Origin: JBNFVY01 sp049943335
Lineage (GTDB): Bacteria; Pseudomonadota; Alphaproteobacteria; Rhodobacterales; Rhodobacteraceae
Length of the DNA: 64,000 bases
NCBI RefSeq assembly: GCF_049943335.1
Contig: NZ_JBNFVY010000010.1
Span: 35,204-99,203, forward strand
Direction of reading: 5' to 3'
The translations under genes were made by a program, and so were the position numbers. The notes under the pieces were generated by a model that worked only from the letters and a program-made list of their open reading frames with translations, ran no database searches and was not told the DNA's origin. Of this stretch, positions 34,112 through 41,507 are shown piece by piece. Each line of letters begins with the position of its first letter. Within the stretch, counting starts at the first letter, position 1.

Positions 34112-35380
34112 ATGTTTTCGGATCCAACACGAACCCGGTCGCACCATCCCCGCGACATCGCCGCAGCGCATGAAGCACGCGCCAAGCGCGCCCACCATCC
34201 CGACCTGAGCAAGTTGGCCGGTTGGAAGGCAATGCAGAAAGAAGCAGATCTTCCCGAAGGGCGGTGGGACGAAGAACGTCGCTGGGCCCTGCGCATGGGT
34301 TTGACCGGGGCTGACAGCATCGAAGACAAGTCCATTCCGACATTCGCGCGGGGCGAATTGCCCCACTTTGCCGGAATCAATACCTTTCTGAAGGCGCCCT
34401 ATACCGAAGACGTTCAGGACGTCGCCTATTATGACGCAACCGTGTTGGGCATTCCCTTTGACGGTGGCACCACCTATCGGCCCGGCACACGGTTCGGCCC
34501 GCAAGGCGTGCGCAAGATCAGCGCCCTCTACACGCCCTACAACTACGAAATCGGCGTCGATCTGCGCGAACAGATGACCCTGTGCGACGCGGGCGATGTG
34601 TTTACCATCCCAGCCAACATCGAAAAGTCCTTTGATCAAATCAGCCGCGCGGTCAGCCACGTGGCCTCGTCCGGGTCGCTGCCCATCATGATCGGCGGGG
34701 ACCATTCGATCGGGTTTCCCTGCGTGCGCGGCATTGCAGAATGCACGTCCAAGAAAATCGGAATTGTCCATTTTGATCGTCACGCCGACATTCAGGAAAA
34801 GGACCTGGATGAACGGATGCACACGACCCCTTGGTTCCATTCGACGAACCTGCCGAACGTGCCCGCGAAAAACCTTGTCCAGATCGGCATCGGCGGCTGG
34901 CAGGTCCCGCGCGAGGCGGTCAAGGTCGCGCGCGAGCGCCAGACCAATATCATCACCATGGGCGACATGGAAAAGATGGGGATCGACAAGACCATAGAAA
35001 TGGCGCTGGAGATGGCCTGGCATGGGGTCGACATGGTGTACATGTCCTTCGACATCGACTGTATCGATTGCGGCTTCGTCCCTGGCACGGGCTGGCCGGA
35101 ACCGGGGGGCTTTCTGCCGCGCGAGGCGCTGGCGCTGGCTTCAGGCGTCGCAGCCGAAGGGATCTGTGGCCTGGAACTTGTCGAAGTGTCCCCGCCATAC
35201 GACACCTCTGACATCACGGCCCTTTTGGGAACGCGGGTCATTGTGGACGTGCTTGGCGCTCTGGTGTCGAACGGCAAGATGGGCGCGCATAAAAGGCACA
35301 TCGATAAGCCTGTGTCGCTGCCTCATGGTGAATTCGAAGGCAAGCGGTGGTCGAACACCGCCCCGCACAAGGTGGGATGA
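34112..35380 (+). CDS. gdmH: Guanidine hydrolase candidate (arginase/ureohydrolase family)
   Basis: 422 residues, longer than agmatinase (about 300-320) through an N-terminal extension of about 110 residues before VLGIPFDGGTTYRPGTRFGP. All six metal ligands of the family are visible: H198 (GGDHS), D222-x-H224-x-D226 (HFDRHADIQ) and D314-x-D316 (SFDIDCID). FVPGTGWPEPGGFLPREAL replaces the usual PGTGTPEPGG motif and resembles the Ni-dependent guanidine hydrolase of cyanobacteria (Synechocystis Sll1077). Predicted reaction: guanidinium plus water to urea plus ammonia. The guanidine-I riboswitch, the transporter and the His-rich protein all support this over agmatinase. No urea carboxylase follows, so urea would go to urease encoded elsewhere. 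Confidence 0.85.
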   Translation: MFSDPTRTRSHHPRDIAAAHEARAKRAHHPDLSKLAGWKAMQKEADLPEGRWDEERRWALRMGLTGADSIEDKSIPTFARGELPHFAGINTFLKAPYTEDVQDVAYYDATVLGIPFDGGTTYRPGTRFGPQGVRKISALYTPYNYEIGVDLREQMTLCDAGDVFTIPANIEKSFDQISRAVSHVASSGSLPIMIGGDHSIGFPCVRGIAECTSKKIGIVHFDRHADIQEKDLDERMHTTPWFHSTNLPNVPAKNLVQIGIGGWQVPREAVKVARERQTNIITMGDMEKMGIDKTIEMALEMAWHGVDMVYMSFDIDCIDCGFVPGTGWPEPGGFLPREALALASGVAAEGICGLELVEVSPPYDTSDITALLGTRVIVDVLGALVSNGKMGAHKRHIDKPVSLPHGEFEGKRWSNTAPHKVG

Positions 35381-35383
35381 CCC

Positions 35384-35833
35384 ATGGCACACGATCATCC
35401 ACACCATCATGATCACGATCATTCGTCGCACGGTCCGGGCCACAACCACACGCACCCGGACCATCTGCATTCCCATATGCACCCCGAGGACCAAGCCGCT
35501 GACATCCAGGTGCTGGCCACGCAGTTCATCGATGGTTTCTTGCAGGCCAAGGACAAGTCCAGCTATCTGAAACTGGCCGGCGTGCCCTTTGAACGCCCGT
35601 CGCGCACGGGGGCCAAAGCGCTCAAACTCATCGATGTCGAGCTCAAGACCGAATGGCAGGTTGGCACCGCATCGCCATCCTTTGGGTCGCGCGAGCTAAG
35701 CTATCTGCCGTTTCCGGGCGAAATGGTCACGGAACGCACAAACATGTCGCTGGTCTATGTGTCGATGGACGAAAAATCGACACTCGACCTTCGCGATTTC
35801 CTCTATCAGCGCAAAAAGGATTTGGACAAATGA
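35384..35833 (+). CDS. Protein with extreme His-rich N-terminus, putative nickel-binding accessory factor
   Basis: 149 residues. Fifteen histidines lie within residues 3-33 (HDHPHHHDHDHSSH, then HNHTH and HLHSHMH), the pattern of metal-storage tails such as those of HypB, UreE or SlyD. The rest (about 38-149) is a mixed alpha/beta domain of no family I recognise (VLATQFIDGFLQAKDKSSYL, LSYLPFPGEMVTERTNMSLVYVSM). No signal peptide, so cytoplasmic. It starts 3 bases after gdmH and its stop overlaps the next gene (ATGA). I infer that it loads or stores the metal, probably nickel, for the hydrolase. Confidence 0.8.
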   Translation: MAHDHPHHHDHDHSSHGPGHNHTHPDHLHSHMHPEDQAADIQVLATQFIDGFLQAKDKSSYLKLAGVPFERPSRTGAKALKLIDVELKTEWQVGTASPSFGSRELSYLPFPGEMVTERTNMSLVYVSMDEKSTLDLRDFLYQRKKDLDK

Positions 35834-35988
35834 CACAGCTGAAACTTGCTTTGATCTTGCTCGTCGCAGGCTCGCCCGCCGTAGCACATGCCGATCGTCA
35901 CTTACATATTCACAGTTGGGACGTGGCGGCGGTGCTGATTGTCACGGTGGGACTTGCGCTGGTGGCCCAGATTGTCAAAAAGCGCTGA
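35830..35988 (+). CDS. 52-residue membrane peptide with HLHIH loop
   Basis: Its start overlaps the His-rich gene by 4 bases. A signal-like hydrophobic helix (LALILLVAGSPAVAHA) is followed by the short polar segment DRHLHIHSWD and a second hydrophobic helix (VAAVLIVTVGLALVAQI) ending KKR. Depending on whether AHA is cleaved, it is a one-span or two-span inner-membrane peptide with histidines facing the periplasm. The position and the HLHIH motif suggest metal delivery for the hydrolase, but this is inference. It is the last gene of the guanidine operon. Confidence 0.7.
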   Translation: MTQLKLALILLVAGSPAVAHADRHLHIHSWDVAAVLIVTVGLALVAQIVKKR

Positions 35989-36012
35989 CCACCAGCCGGC
36001 ATTTTCTAAAAC

Positions 36013-36037
36013 GAAACGGGGCCCGTGGTCCCGTTTC
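36013..36037 (+). terminator. Hairpin at the end of the guanidine operon
   Basis: Perfect 8-bp stem GAAACGGG/CCCGTTTC with a 9-base loop, 25 bases after the last stop codon. It is not followed by a T-run on the plus strand, so it is a probable but weak terminator or 3' mRNA stabiliser. Confidence 0.5.
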
Positions 36038-36569
36038 ACATCGGCAAGTCGTGAAACGCCGGCTTGCCAGTATCGCCGTGACAATCTGCCCGGGATGTTG
36101 TGAGGATTGCGTCGAGGGACAGCATGTCAAAATAAAGGGCACTCAATGCGTCTTGAGGCACAAAGTTAAGGCGATTTTTGCGCGCGCAGCGATGTCGAGG
36201 TGCTGGCCCATCGCGAGTCCGGCGCAAAAAGAATTGCTTGCGCCGCTTTTCCGGGCACTGTCGTTCATTGAACTGCCTGTAGCGCAAGACACGGCACGCC
36301 GCTCTTGATCATCGATTGTAAATAGCCATCCGAGATGTACGCGCTGGCAAGTGTGCTCAGGCTCAAACCACTGTCACTTGTGGCACGCGGCATCCCCGAT
36401 CCTGATGTCGCTCGGCAGCTGCGCCCGCGCGCGCCCCGTACCATGGCATCAGCCACAAGATCCCCCGCACGGACCGAACGAAAATAGTGCGTGCCGGTTT
36501 TCTTTCATGCGACCGAACTCTACTGTCAAAGCGTGACCGTTCTTCATCTGTTTTTTAAGACTATTGATC
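36038..36569. other. Intergenic stretch with no supported gene
   Basis: About 530 bases between the guanidine operon and the GntR regulator gene. Short frames occur on both strands (for example a minus-strand frame at 36265-36456 reading LSLSTLASAYISDGYLQS), but none has both a ribosome-binding site and a recognisable product. GC content falls towards 36540, where the gntR promoter should lie (CTGTTTTTTAAGACTATTGATC just before its start). Confidence 0.5.
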
Positions 36570-37226
36570 ATGACCGATGCGCTAGACACATCAAAAAGAC
36601 TTCAAAGCGAGTTGATTGCAGACCAGCTGGCGTCCGAAATCATCTCGGGTGTTTTGACTGCCGGTTCCAAGCTTGAAGAACAACGCTTGACCGAACGTTT
36701 CGGTGTGTCGCGCACCCCGATCCGCGAGGCTTTGCATACGCTTGCATCACGGTCATTGGTCAACCGCATTCCATACAAGGGTGTCGTCGTCGCAAGCCTG
36801 AGCCGCGCGCGCGTTGAAGAGATGTTCGAAGCAATGGGCGAAATCGAAGGCCTGTGCGGGCGCTTTGCCGCTGAACGGATGACAATCGGCGAACGCGCGC
36901 AACTGGAACTGTTGCACAACGAAATGGACGAACTGGCGGCCGCCAAAGAGATAGAAGCCTACGAGGCGACCAACACAACATTCCACCAGAGCATCTATTT
37001 GGCGACGCATAATCAGGACATGATCGAAATTGCGCAAACGCTTCGGATGAAGCTGGCACCGTTTCGTAAGTCACAACTTCGGGCGGAAAAACGGATGCTG
37101 CAATCCTCGCAAGAGCATGACCGCATCGTCAGCGCCCTATTGGATCGCGACGCAAGGACTGCGGAAAAAGCCTTGCGCCGCCACATGGTCAGCGCGGCCA
37201 AAGAAGTACTATCACAGATGGACTAG
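36570..37226 (+). CDS. GntR-family transcriptional regulator (FCD subfamily)
   Basis: 218 residues. The N-terminal winged HTH (ASEIISGVLTAGSKLEEQRL, then GVSRTPIREALHTL) is followed from about 80 by an all-helical FCD ligand domain with candidate metal histidines (NTTFHQSIY, EHDRIV, RRHMVSA). The ATG at 36570 is chosen; a TTG two codons earlier is possible. The gene is convergent with the TauE/GGT/TRAP operon (4-base overlap). A double TTGTATACAA-type site, common for FCD regulators, lies upstream of that operon at 42690-42729, so it is the likely local regulator. Confidence 0.92.
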   Translation: MTDALDTSKRLQSELIADQLASEIISGVLTAGSKLEEQRLTERFGVSRTPIREALHTLASRSLVNRIPYKGVVVASLSRARVEEMFEAMGEIEGLCGRFAAERMTIGERAQLELLHNEMDELAAAKEIEAYEATNTTFHQSIYLATHNQDMIEIAQTLRMKLAPFRKSQLRAEKRMLQSSQEHDRIVSALLDRDARTAEKALRRHMVSAAKEVLSQMD

Positions 37227-38050
37227 CCCAACACGCTCAGCAGCATCCGGCATCCGGTGATCCCGAGGAAGATGGCAAAACACCTTTTGACCCAGATGGT
37301 GGAAATTCTGTTCGACAACGATGCCCCGACCGGCGCGAAGCCAACCGTAAATGGCAAGATGATCAACGTGCCGATCAAATTGACATAACCCAAGGATCCG
37401 AAAGGGCGGTTCGGCACATTCCAGCCCGCCCAGATGAAGCCCAACGTTGCCGGAACGGCGATCAGGATTCCCATGGCCGACGCGGTGCCCACCGCCTTGC
37501 GGATCGGGACGCTAAAACTGGACAGGATCGGGACGGCCAAAGTGCCGCCGCCAATCCCCATCAGCGCGGAAAACAAACCGCACAAGACCGAGATCACGCC
37601 GTTGGTCGCGGGTGACTCTGGCAATGCGCTTCGAAACACCAAGATGTTCTTGCGCATCATGTTGATGGCCACCAAAACCGCGATCACCCCAAAAATCGTC
37701 TTGAGCGCATCCGCGTCCACGAATTTCGCGGCAAGCCCGCCCCCGAGTGCGCCGATCACGACACCCGGCGCCCAGAGTTTCAGAATTTTCACATCCACAT
37801 TGCCGTGGCTGTGATGCGAGCGCGCAGATGACAGTGACGTAAAGATGATCGTGCTCAGCGATGTGGCCACCGCCAAATGCATGGAAATGTCAGCCGGGAA
37901 ATCGACAAATGCCAAAATCCAGAACAGGACAGGCACCAGAACGATCCCACCGCCCACACCCAATAGCCCGGCCAGGACGCCCGCAAGCACCGACGAACCG
38001 ATCAGCCCGATCAGGATCACAAGACCCTGCTGAAATGTCATGGTATCCAT
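37223..38050 (-). CDS. TauE/SafE-family membrane permease
   Basis: 275 residues with about eight transmembrane helices. The family repeats are visible twice: LAGLLGVGGGIVLVPVLFWIL near the N-terminus and LFSALMGIGGGTLAVPILSSF in the second half. Members export sulfite, sulfoacetate or other small anions. It is the last gene of the TRAP-GGT operon and starts 3 bases after the gamma-glutamyltransferase stop. The link to a sulfur-containing substrate (for example a glutathione-like gamma-glutamyl compound) is suggestive only. Confidence 0.88.
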   Translation of the reverse strand: MDTMTFQQGLVILIGLIGSSVLAGVLAGLLGVGGGIVLVPVLFWILAFVDFPADISMHLAVATSLSTIIFTSLSSARSHHSHGNVDVKILKLWAPGVVIGALGGGLAAKFVDADALKTIFGVIAVLVAINMMRKNILVFRSALPESPATNGVISVLCGLFSALMGIGGGTLAVPILSSFSVPIRKAVGTASAMGILIAVPATLGFIWAGWNVPNRPFGSLGYVNLIGTLIILPFTVGFAPVGASLSNRISTIWVKRCFAIFLGITGCRMLLSVLG

Positions 38051-38053
38051 TGT

Positions 38054-39640
38054 TCAAATACTCAATGCGGCGCCATCGGCGCGTGGGTCTGTGGCGGTTT
38101 CGACCAGCCCAGTGGGATGAACGACAAGCGCGCCCGCATGCCCGGTCAGATCGCTGAATTCAGGCAGCATTTCAACATCGTGCCCCGCCGATTTCAGCGC
38201 TGCGATCAATGCGGGATCAAACCGGCTTTCCAGCTTGAGCGTTGTGGTATTATCCCCCCAGGTTTTCCCCAGCAACCAGCGCGGTGCGGTGACGGCCGCT
38301 TGTAGATCGGAATTGAACTGGACGTAGCGCGAGAAAATGGCCGATTGCGTCTGCGGCTGCCCTTCTCCGCCCATGGTGCCGTACGCCATGACACGACCAT
38401 CTTTCAGATTAGCCAGCGCAGGATTGAGAGTGTGGAACGGTTTGCGGTTCGGGCCAAGTTGGTTGGGACCGGGTGCCAACGAAAACCCTGCCCCGCGATT
38501 TTGGAAAAACACGCCTGTCTCGGGGCATGTCAGCCCAGATCCAAATTCCCAGAAAACACTCTGGATAAAGCTCACGACGGTGCCGTCGCGATCAGATGCA
38601 CCCATCCAGATTGTGTCACCTTGGGCCGGCTCATAGGGCCATTTCATCGCGGTATCGCGGTCAATCCGTTCTGCCATCGCATCCAGGTGTTCATCTGTCA
38701 GCCAGTCCTGCGCGGGGATGGCCATATGATCGGGGTCCCCCAGTTCGACGTTGCGCTGGATAAAGGCCTGCTTTGTCGCCTCGATCAGCCCGTGCAGGTG
38801 GGCAAAGCTTTCGCCCCGCGTGACGCCTAACCGGTCGAATAGCGCCAGTATCATCAGCGATGACACGCCCTGGGTCGGGGCGACCATGTTGAAAAGCTGA
38901 CCGTGAGACGTTTTTACGGTCAGCGGTGTCACGACGTCTGCGCGGTAGGCTGTGAAATCGCCATAGCGAAGCGGGCTGCCATGTTTTTCCAGGGCATCTG
39001 CATGGGTTTGCGCAATCTCGCCGTCGTAAAAACTGCGCAAACCGTGGCGGGCCAGGTGTTCCAACGTGCGCGCCAAGCTGGGTTGCACAAGCCTGTCACC
39101 TGCCTTTGGCGGGGCACCATCAATCAGGTAGGTCTGCGCAAAACCTGGAACATCCCGAAGATCCGCAAGCTTGTCAGCGGTGCACTTTGCCTGATTGCCG
39201 GTAACGGCGGTCCCGGTCTTTGCGTGCCCAATGGCATCCGCAAGCAGATCAGTCAGCGGAAGACGTTTGGCTTGGGGCACCAGAGACAGTGCCGTTTCCC
39301 AGCCGCTGATAGTGCCAGGCACGGTCAACGCTGCCAGCCCACCGCGCGCAGGAATCGCTGTCGTGTGGCCCCGGTCGGCATAAAATTGCGGTGTGGCCAG
39401 CGCGGCAGCGGTCCCGCAGGCAGAAATGCCGATGGGATCTTGTCCAGGCTTGTGGATAATCCAAAACCCGTCCCCGCCGATCCCGTTCATATGCGGATAG
39501 ACGACGGCAATCGTTGCAGCGGCGGCCACCATTGCCTCGATGGCCGTTCCGCCTTGGGCAAGGATATCACGCCCAGCCAAAGCAGCAGCATGGTGGGGCG
39601 CAGTGATCCCGCCGTTCAGTCCAAGTGAAGATCTCAGCAT
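38054..39640 (-). CDS. Gamma-glutamyltransferase family protein, cytoplasmic type
   Basis: 528 residues of the Ntn-hydrolase gamma-glutamyltranspeptidase superfamily. It has no signal peptide (starts MLRSSLGLNGGITAPHHAAA), unlike the periplasmic GGT. The N-terminal GGTAIEAMVAAAATIAVVYPHMNGIGGDGFW and the likely processing nucleophile T343 in QGDTIWMGASDRDG are present, as is the C-terminal AYGTMGGEGQPQ glycine motif. It probably hydrolyses a gamma-glutamyl or related amide brought in by the TRAP system encoded just upstream (1-base gap). Members of this superfamily also include cephalosporin acylase-like enzymes, so the substrate is open. Confidence 0.85.
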   Translation of the reverse strand: MLRSSLGLNGGITAPHHAAALAGRDILAQGGTAIEAMVAAAATIAVVYPHMNGIGGDGFWIIHKPGQDPIGISACGTAAALATPQFYADRGHTTAIPARGGLAALTVPGTISGWETALSLVPQAKRLPLTDLLADAIGHAKTGTAVTGNQAKCTADKLADLRDVPGFAQTYLIDGAPPKAGDRLVQPSLARTLEHLARHGLRSFYDGEIAQTHADALEKHGSPLRYGDFTAYRADVVTPLTVKTSHGQLFNMVAPTQGVSSLMILALFDRLGVTRGESFAHLHGLIEATKQAFIQRNVELGDPDHMAIPAQDWLTDEHLDAMAERIDRDTAMKWPYEPAQGDTIWMGASDRDGTVVSFIQSVFWEFGSGLTCPETGVFFQNRGAGFSLAPGPNQLGPNRKPFHTLNPALANLKDGRVMAYGTMGGEGQPQTQSAIFSRYVQFNSDLQAAVTAPRWLLGKTWGDNTTTLKLESRFDPALIAALKSAGHDVEMLPEFSDLTGHAGALVVHPTGLVETATDPRADGAALSI

Positions 39641-39641
39641 A

Positions 39642-40967
39642 TTACCATCCTATTGCTTGAGGCAGCCAAAGCGCGAGCGACGGATAAGAAAAGACAAGCG
39701 CGACACCCAAGAGCTGGATCGCAATGAACGGAAGGACACCACGATAGATTGCCCCCGTTGTCACCTCTGGTGGGGCAACCCCCTTGAGGAAGAATAGCGC
39801 CCACCCAAACGGCGGCGTGAGGAACGAGGTTTGTAGGTTAACGGCCACCAAAATAGCAATCCACGCCATATCGACGCCAGCCTGCTGAAAGATCGGCAAG
39901 AACAGCGGCAGTGCGATATAGGAAATTTCAATCCATTCCAGAAAGAAGCCCAGGACAAACAGGACGATCATCAAGAACAGGATCTGGCCGTTCAGCCCAC
40001 CCGGTACGAGCGAAAAAGCATCCTGAACCAAGCGTTCACCCCCCAGGCCGCGGAAAGCCAGCCCAAAAGGTTGAGCAAAAATCAGGATCAGGAATACCAT
40101 GGCGCTGGTGACAAAGGCGCCGCGCACAGCGGATTTCAGGATCTGAAAATCCAATCGCCCGGCGAAAAACGCCAAAACGATACTGCCTAGCGCGCCCATC
40201 GATGCGGCTTCGGTCGGGGCCGCGATACCGCCAATAATCGATCCCAACACCACCACAATGAGCGCGATCGGCGGCAATACGACCCCAAGCAGTTTCATCA
40301 CCAGTTCACGGCGCGATGTCAGGGCACGTTCTTCGCGGGGGATGGCCGGGACCAGTTCGGGTCTGAAGAGTCCCAATAGCAGAATGTAGGCTACGAAAAG
40401 GCCCGACAGGATCAGGCCCGGGAACAATGCAGCCGCAAACAGCGTGCCGACAGATTCGCCCATGATATCGGCCAATAGGATCAAAACGAGACTTGGCGGG
40501 ATGATTTGCCCCAGGGTACCGGACGCGCAGATCACACCCGAAGCGACGGCCGTATCGTACCCGCGGTTGATCAGTGGTCCGAGTGCGATCAGCCCCATCG
40601 TTACCACCGTGGCGCCAACCACGCCCGATGCTGCGCCCATCAAGACACCGACAATGATGATGGCCAGCGCCATGCCGCCACGCAGCCCCCCCATGGCCAG
40701 GCCGATCACTTCGATCAGGCTTTCCGCGATCTTGGATTTCTCCAACATGATCCCCATGAAAATGAACAGCGGCAACGCCAGCAATGTGTAGTTCGTAACC
40801 ACCCCGAATATGCGGGCGGGCAACAGGCTGAACAACGTCGATCCAAAACCCATATATCCGAAAACGAGACCTGTCGCGCCAAGGCAAATCGCAACGGGAA
40901 AGCCGACAAGCAGCATCACAAAGAAGCTGCCGATCATGCAGAGCGACAGTATTTCAGTGAATGGCAT
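39642..40967 (-). CDS. dctM: TRAP transporter large permease (DctM type)
   Basis: 441 residues with about 12 hydrophobic segments. Typical DctM features are GFPVAICLGATGLVFG near the N-terminus, ASGVVGATVVTMGLIALGPLINRGYDTAVASGVICASGTLGQIIPPSLVLILLAD in the core (discontinuous helix region) and a C-terminal LTPPFGWALFFLKGV. It overlaps dctQ by 14 bases. It forms the sodium-driven membrane component with the small permease and the periplasmic binding protein encoded upstream. Confidence 0.94.
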   Translation of the reverse strand: MPFTEILSLCMIGSFFVMLLVGFPVAICLGATGLVFGYMGFGSTLFSLLPARIFGVVTNYTLLALPLFIFMGIMLEKSKIAESLIEVIGLAMGGLRGGMALAIIIVGVLMGAASGVVGATVVTMGLIALGPLINRGYDTAVASGVICASGTLGQIIPPSLVLILLADIMGESVGTLFAAALFPGLILSGLFVAYILLLGLFRPELVPAIPREERALTSRRELVMKLLGVVLPPIALIVVVLGSIIGGIAAPTEAASMGALGSIVLAFFAGRLDFQILKSAVRGAFVTSAMVFLILIFAQPFGLAFRGLGGERLVQDAFSLVPGGLNGQILFLMIVLFVLGFFLEWIEISYIALPLFLPIFQQAGVDMAWIAILVAVNLQTSFLTPPFGWALFFLKGVAPPEVTTGAIYRGVLPFIAIQLLGVALVFSYPSLALWLPQAIGW

Positions 40968-41502
40968 TATCCGCCCGATCTTGTTTGCCCCTCTGAAGAG
41001 GTGTGAGAAGTCCCAAAATCGCGCGACCCATCATCGCCACGCCCTGAATGGCCAGCAGCGTGAAGCCCAGCGGGATGAGCGCTTTGAGAAGAAAGCGATG
41101 GTCCAGTCCACCCGGATCTGGTGACCCCTCGCCGATCACGTAGCTGCTTTGCACATAGGCGACGCTGAGCCATGCGATGATGCCCGCAATCACAATCAGC
41201 AACGCGGTCGAGCAGAGCTCGACCCACGCCTGAATACGGGGCGGGAACCGGGCATAAAATATGTCCACGCGGACTTCTCCGCCTTGGTTCAAACCATAGG
41301 ACATCCCCATCAAGGCGCCTGCGGCCATCAGGTGCCATTCGGTTTCCTGCAGCGCGACACTGCCCATTCCAAACAGGTAACGGCCGATGACATTCAAGCT
41401 AACGACAGCCACCAGCACCAGGCCAAGCCATGCGCTGAGATGTCCGGCGGTCCGCACAAGGGCCGAAGCCTCGTGCGTCACGACCTGAATTGATTTCAAC
41501 AT
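40954..41502 (-). CDS. dctQ: TRAP transporter small permease (DctQ type)
   Basis: 182 residues with four transmembrane helices. The family motif LQETEWHLMAAGALMGMSYGL and the following GGEVRVDIFYARFPPR are clear. The start at 41502 (MLKSIQVVTHE) is preferred; the frame is open to 41553 inside the end of dctP. It lies 5 bases after dctP and overlaps dctM by 14 bases. Confidence 0.92.
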   Translation of the reverse strand: MLKSIQVVTHEASALVRTAGHLSAWLGLVLVAVVSLNVIGRYLFGMGSVALQETEWHLMAAGALMGMSYGLNQGGEVRVDIFYARFPPRIQAWVELCSTALLIVIAGIIAWLSVAYVQSSYVIGEGSPDPGGLDHRFLLKALIPLGFTLLAIQGVAMMGRAILGLLTPLQRGKQDRADNAIH

Positions 41503-41507
41503 TGCGT

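Noticed and set aside
34112..35380. Plain agmatinase (speB) call
   Set aside because: Length, the PGTGWPEPGG loop and the guanidine-I riboswitch context argue for guanidine hydrolase.
36265..36456. 63-residue minus-strand frame in the gap before gntR
   Set aside because: Somewhat protein-like (LSLSTLASAYISDGYLQS) but no ribosome site and no match I can name; may be noise or a remnant.
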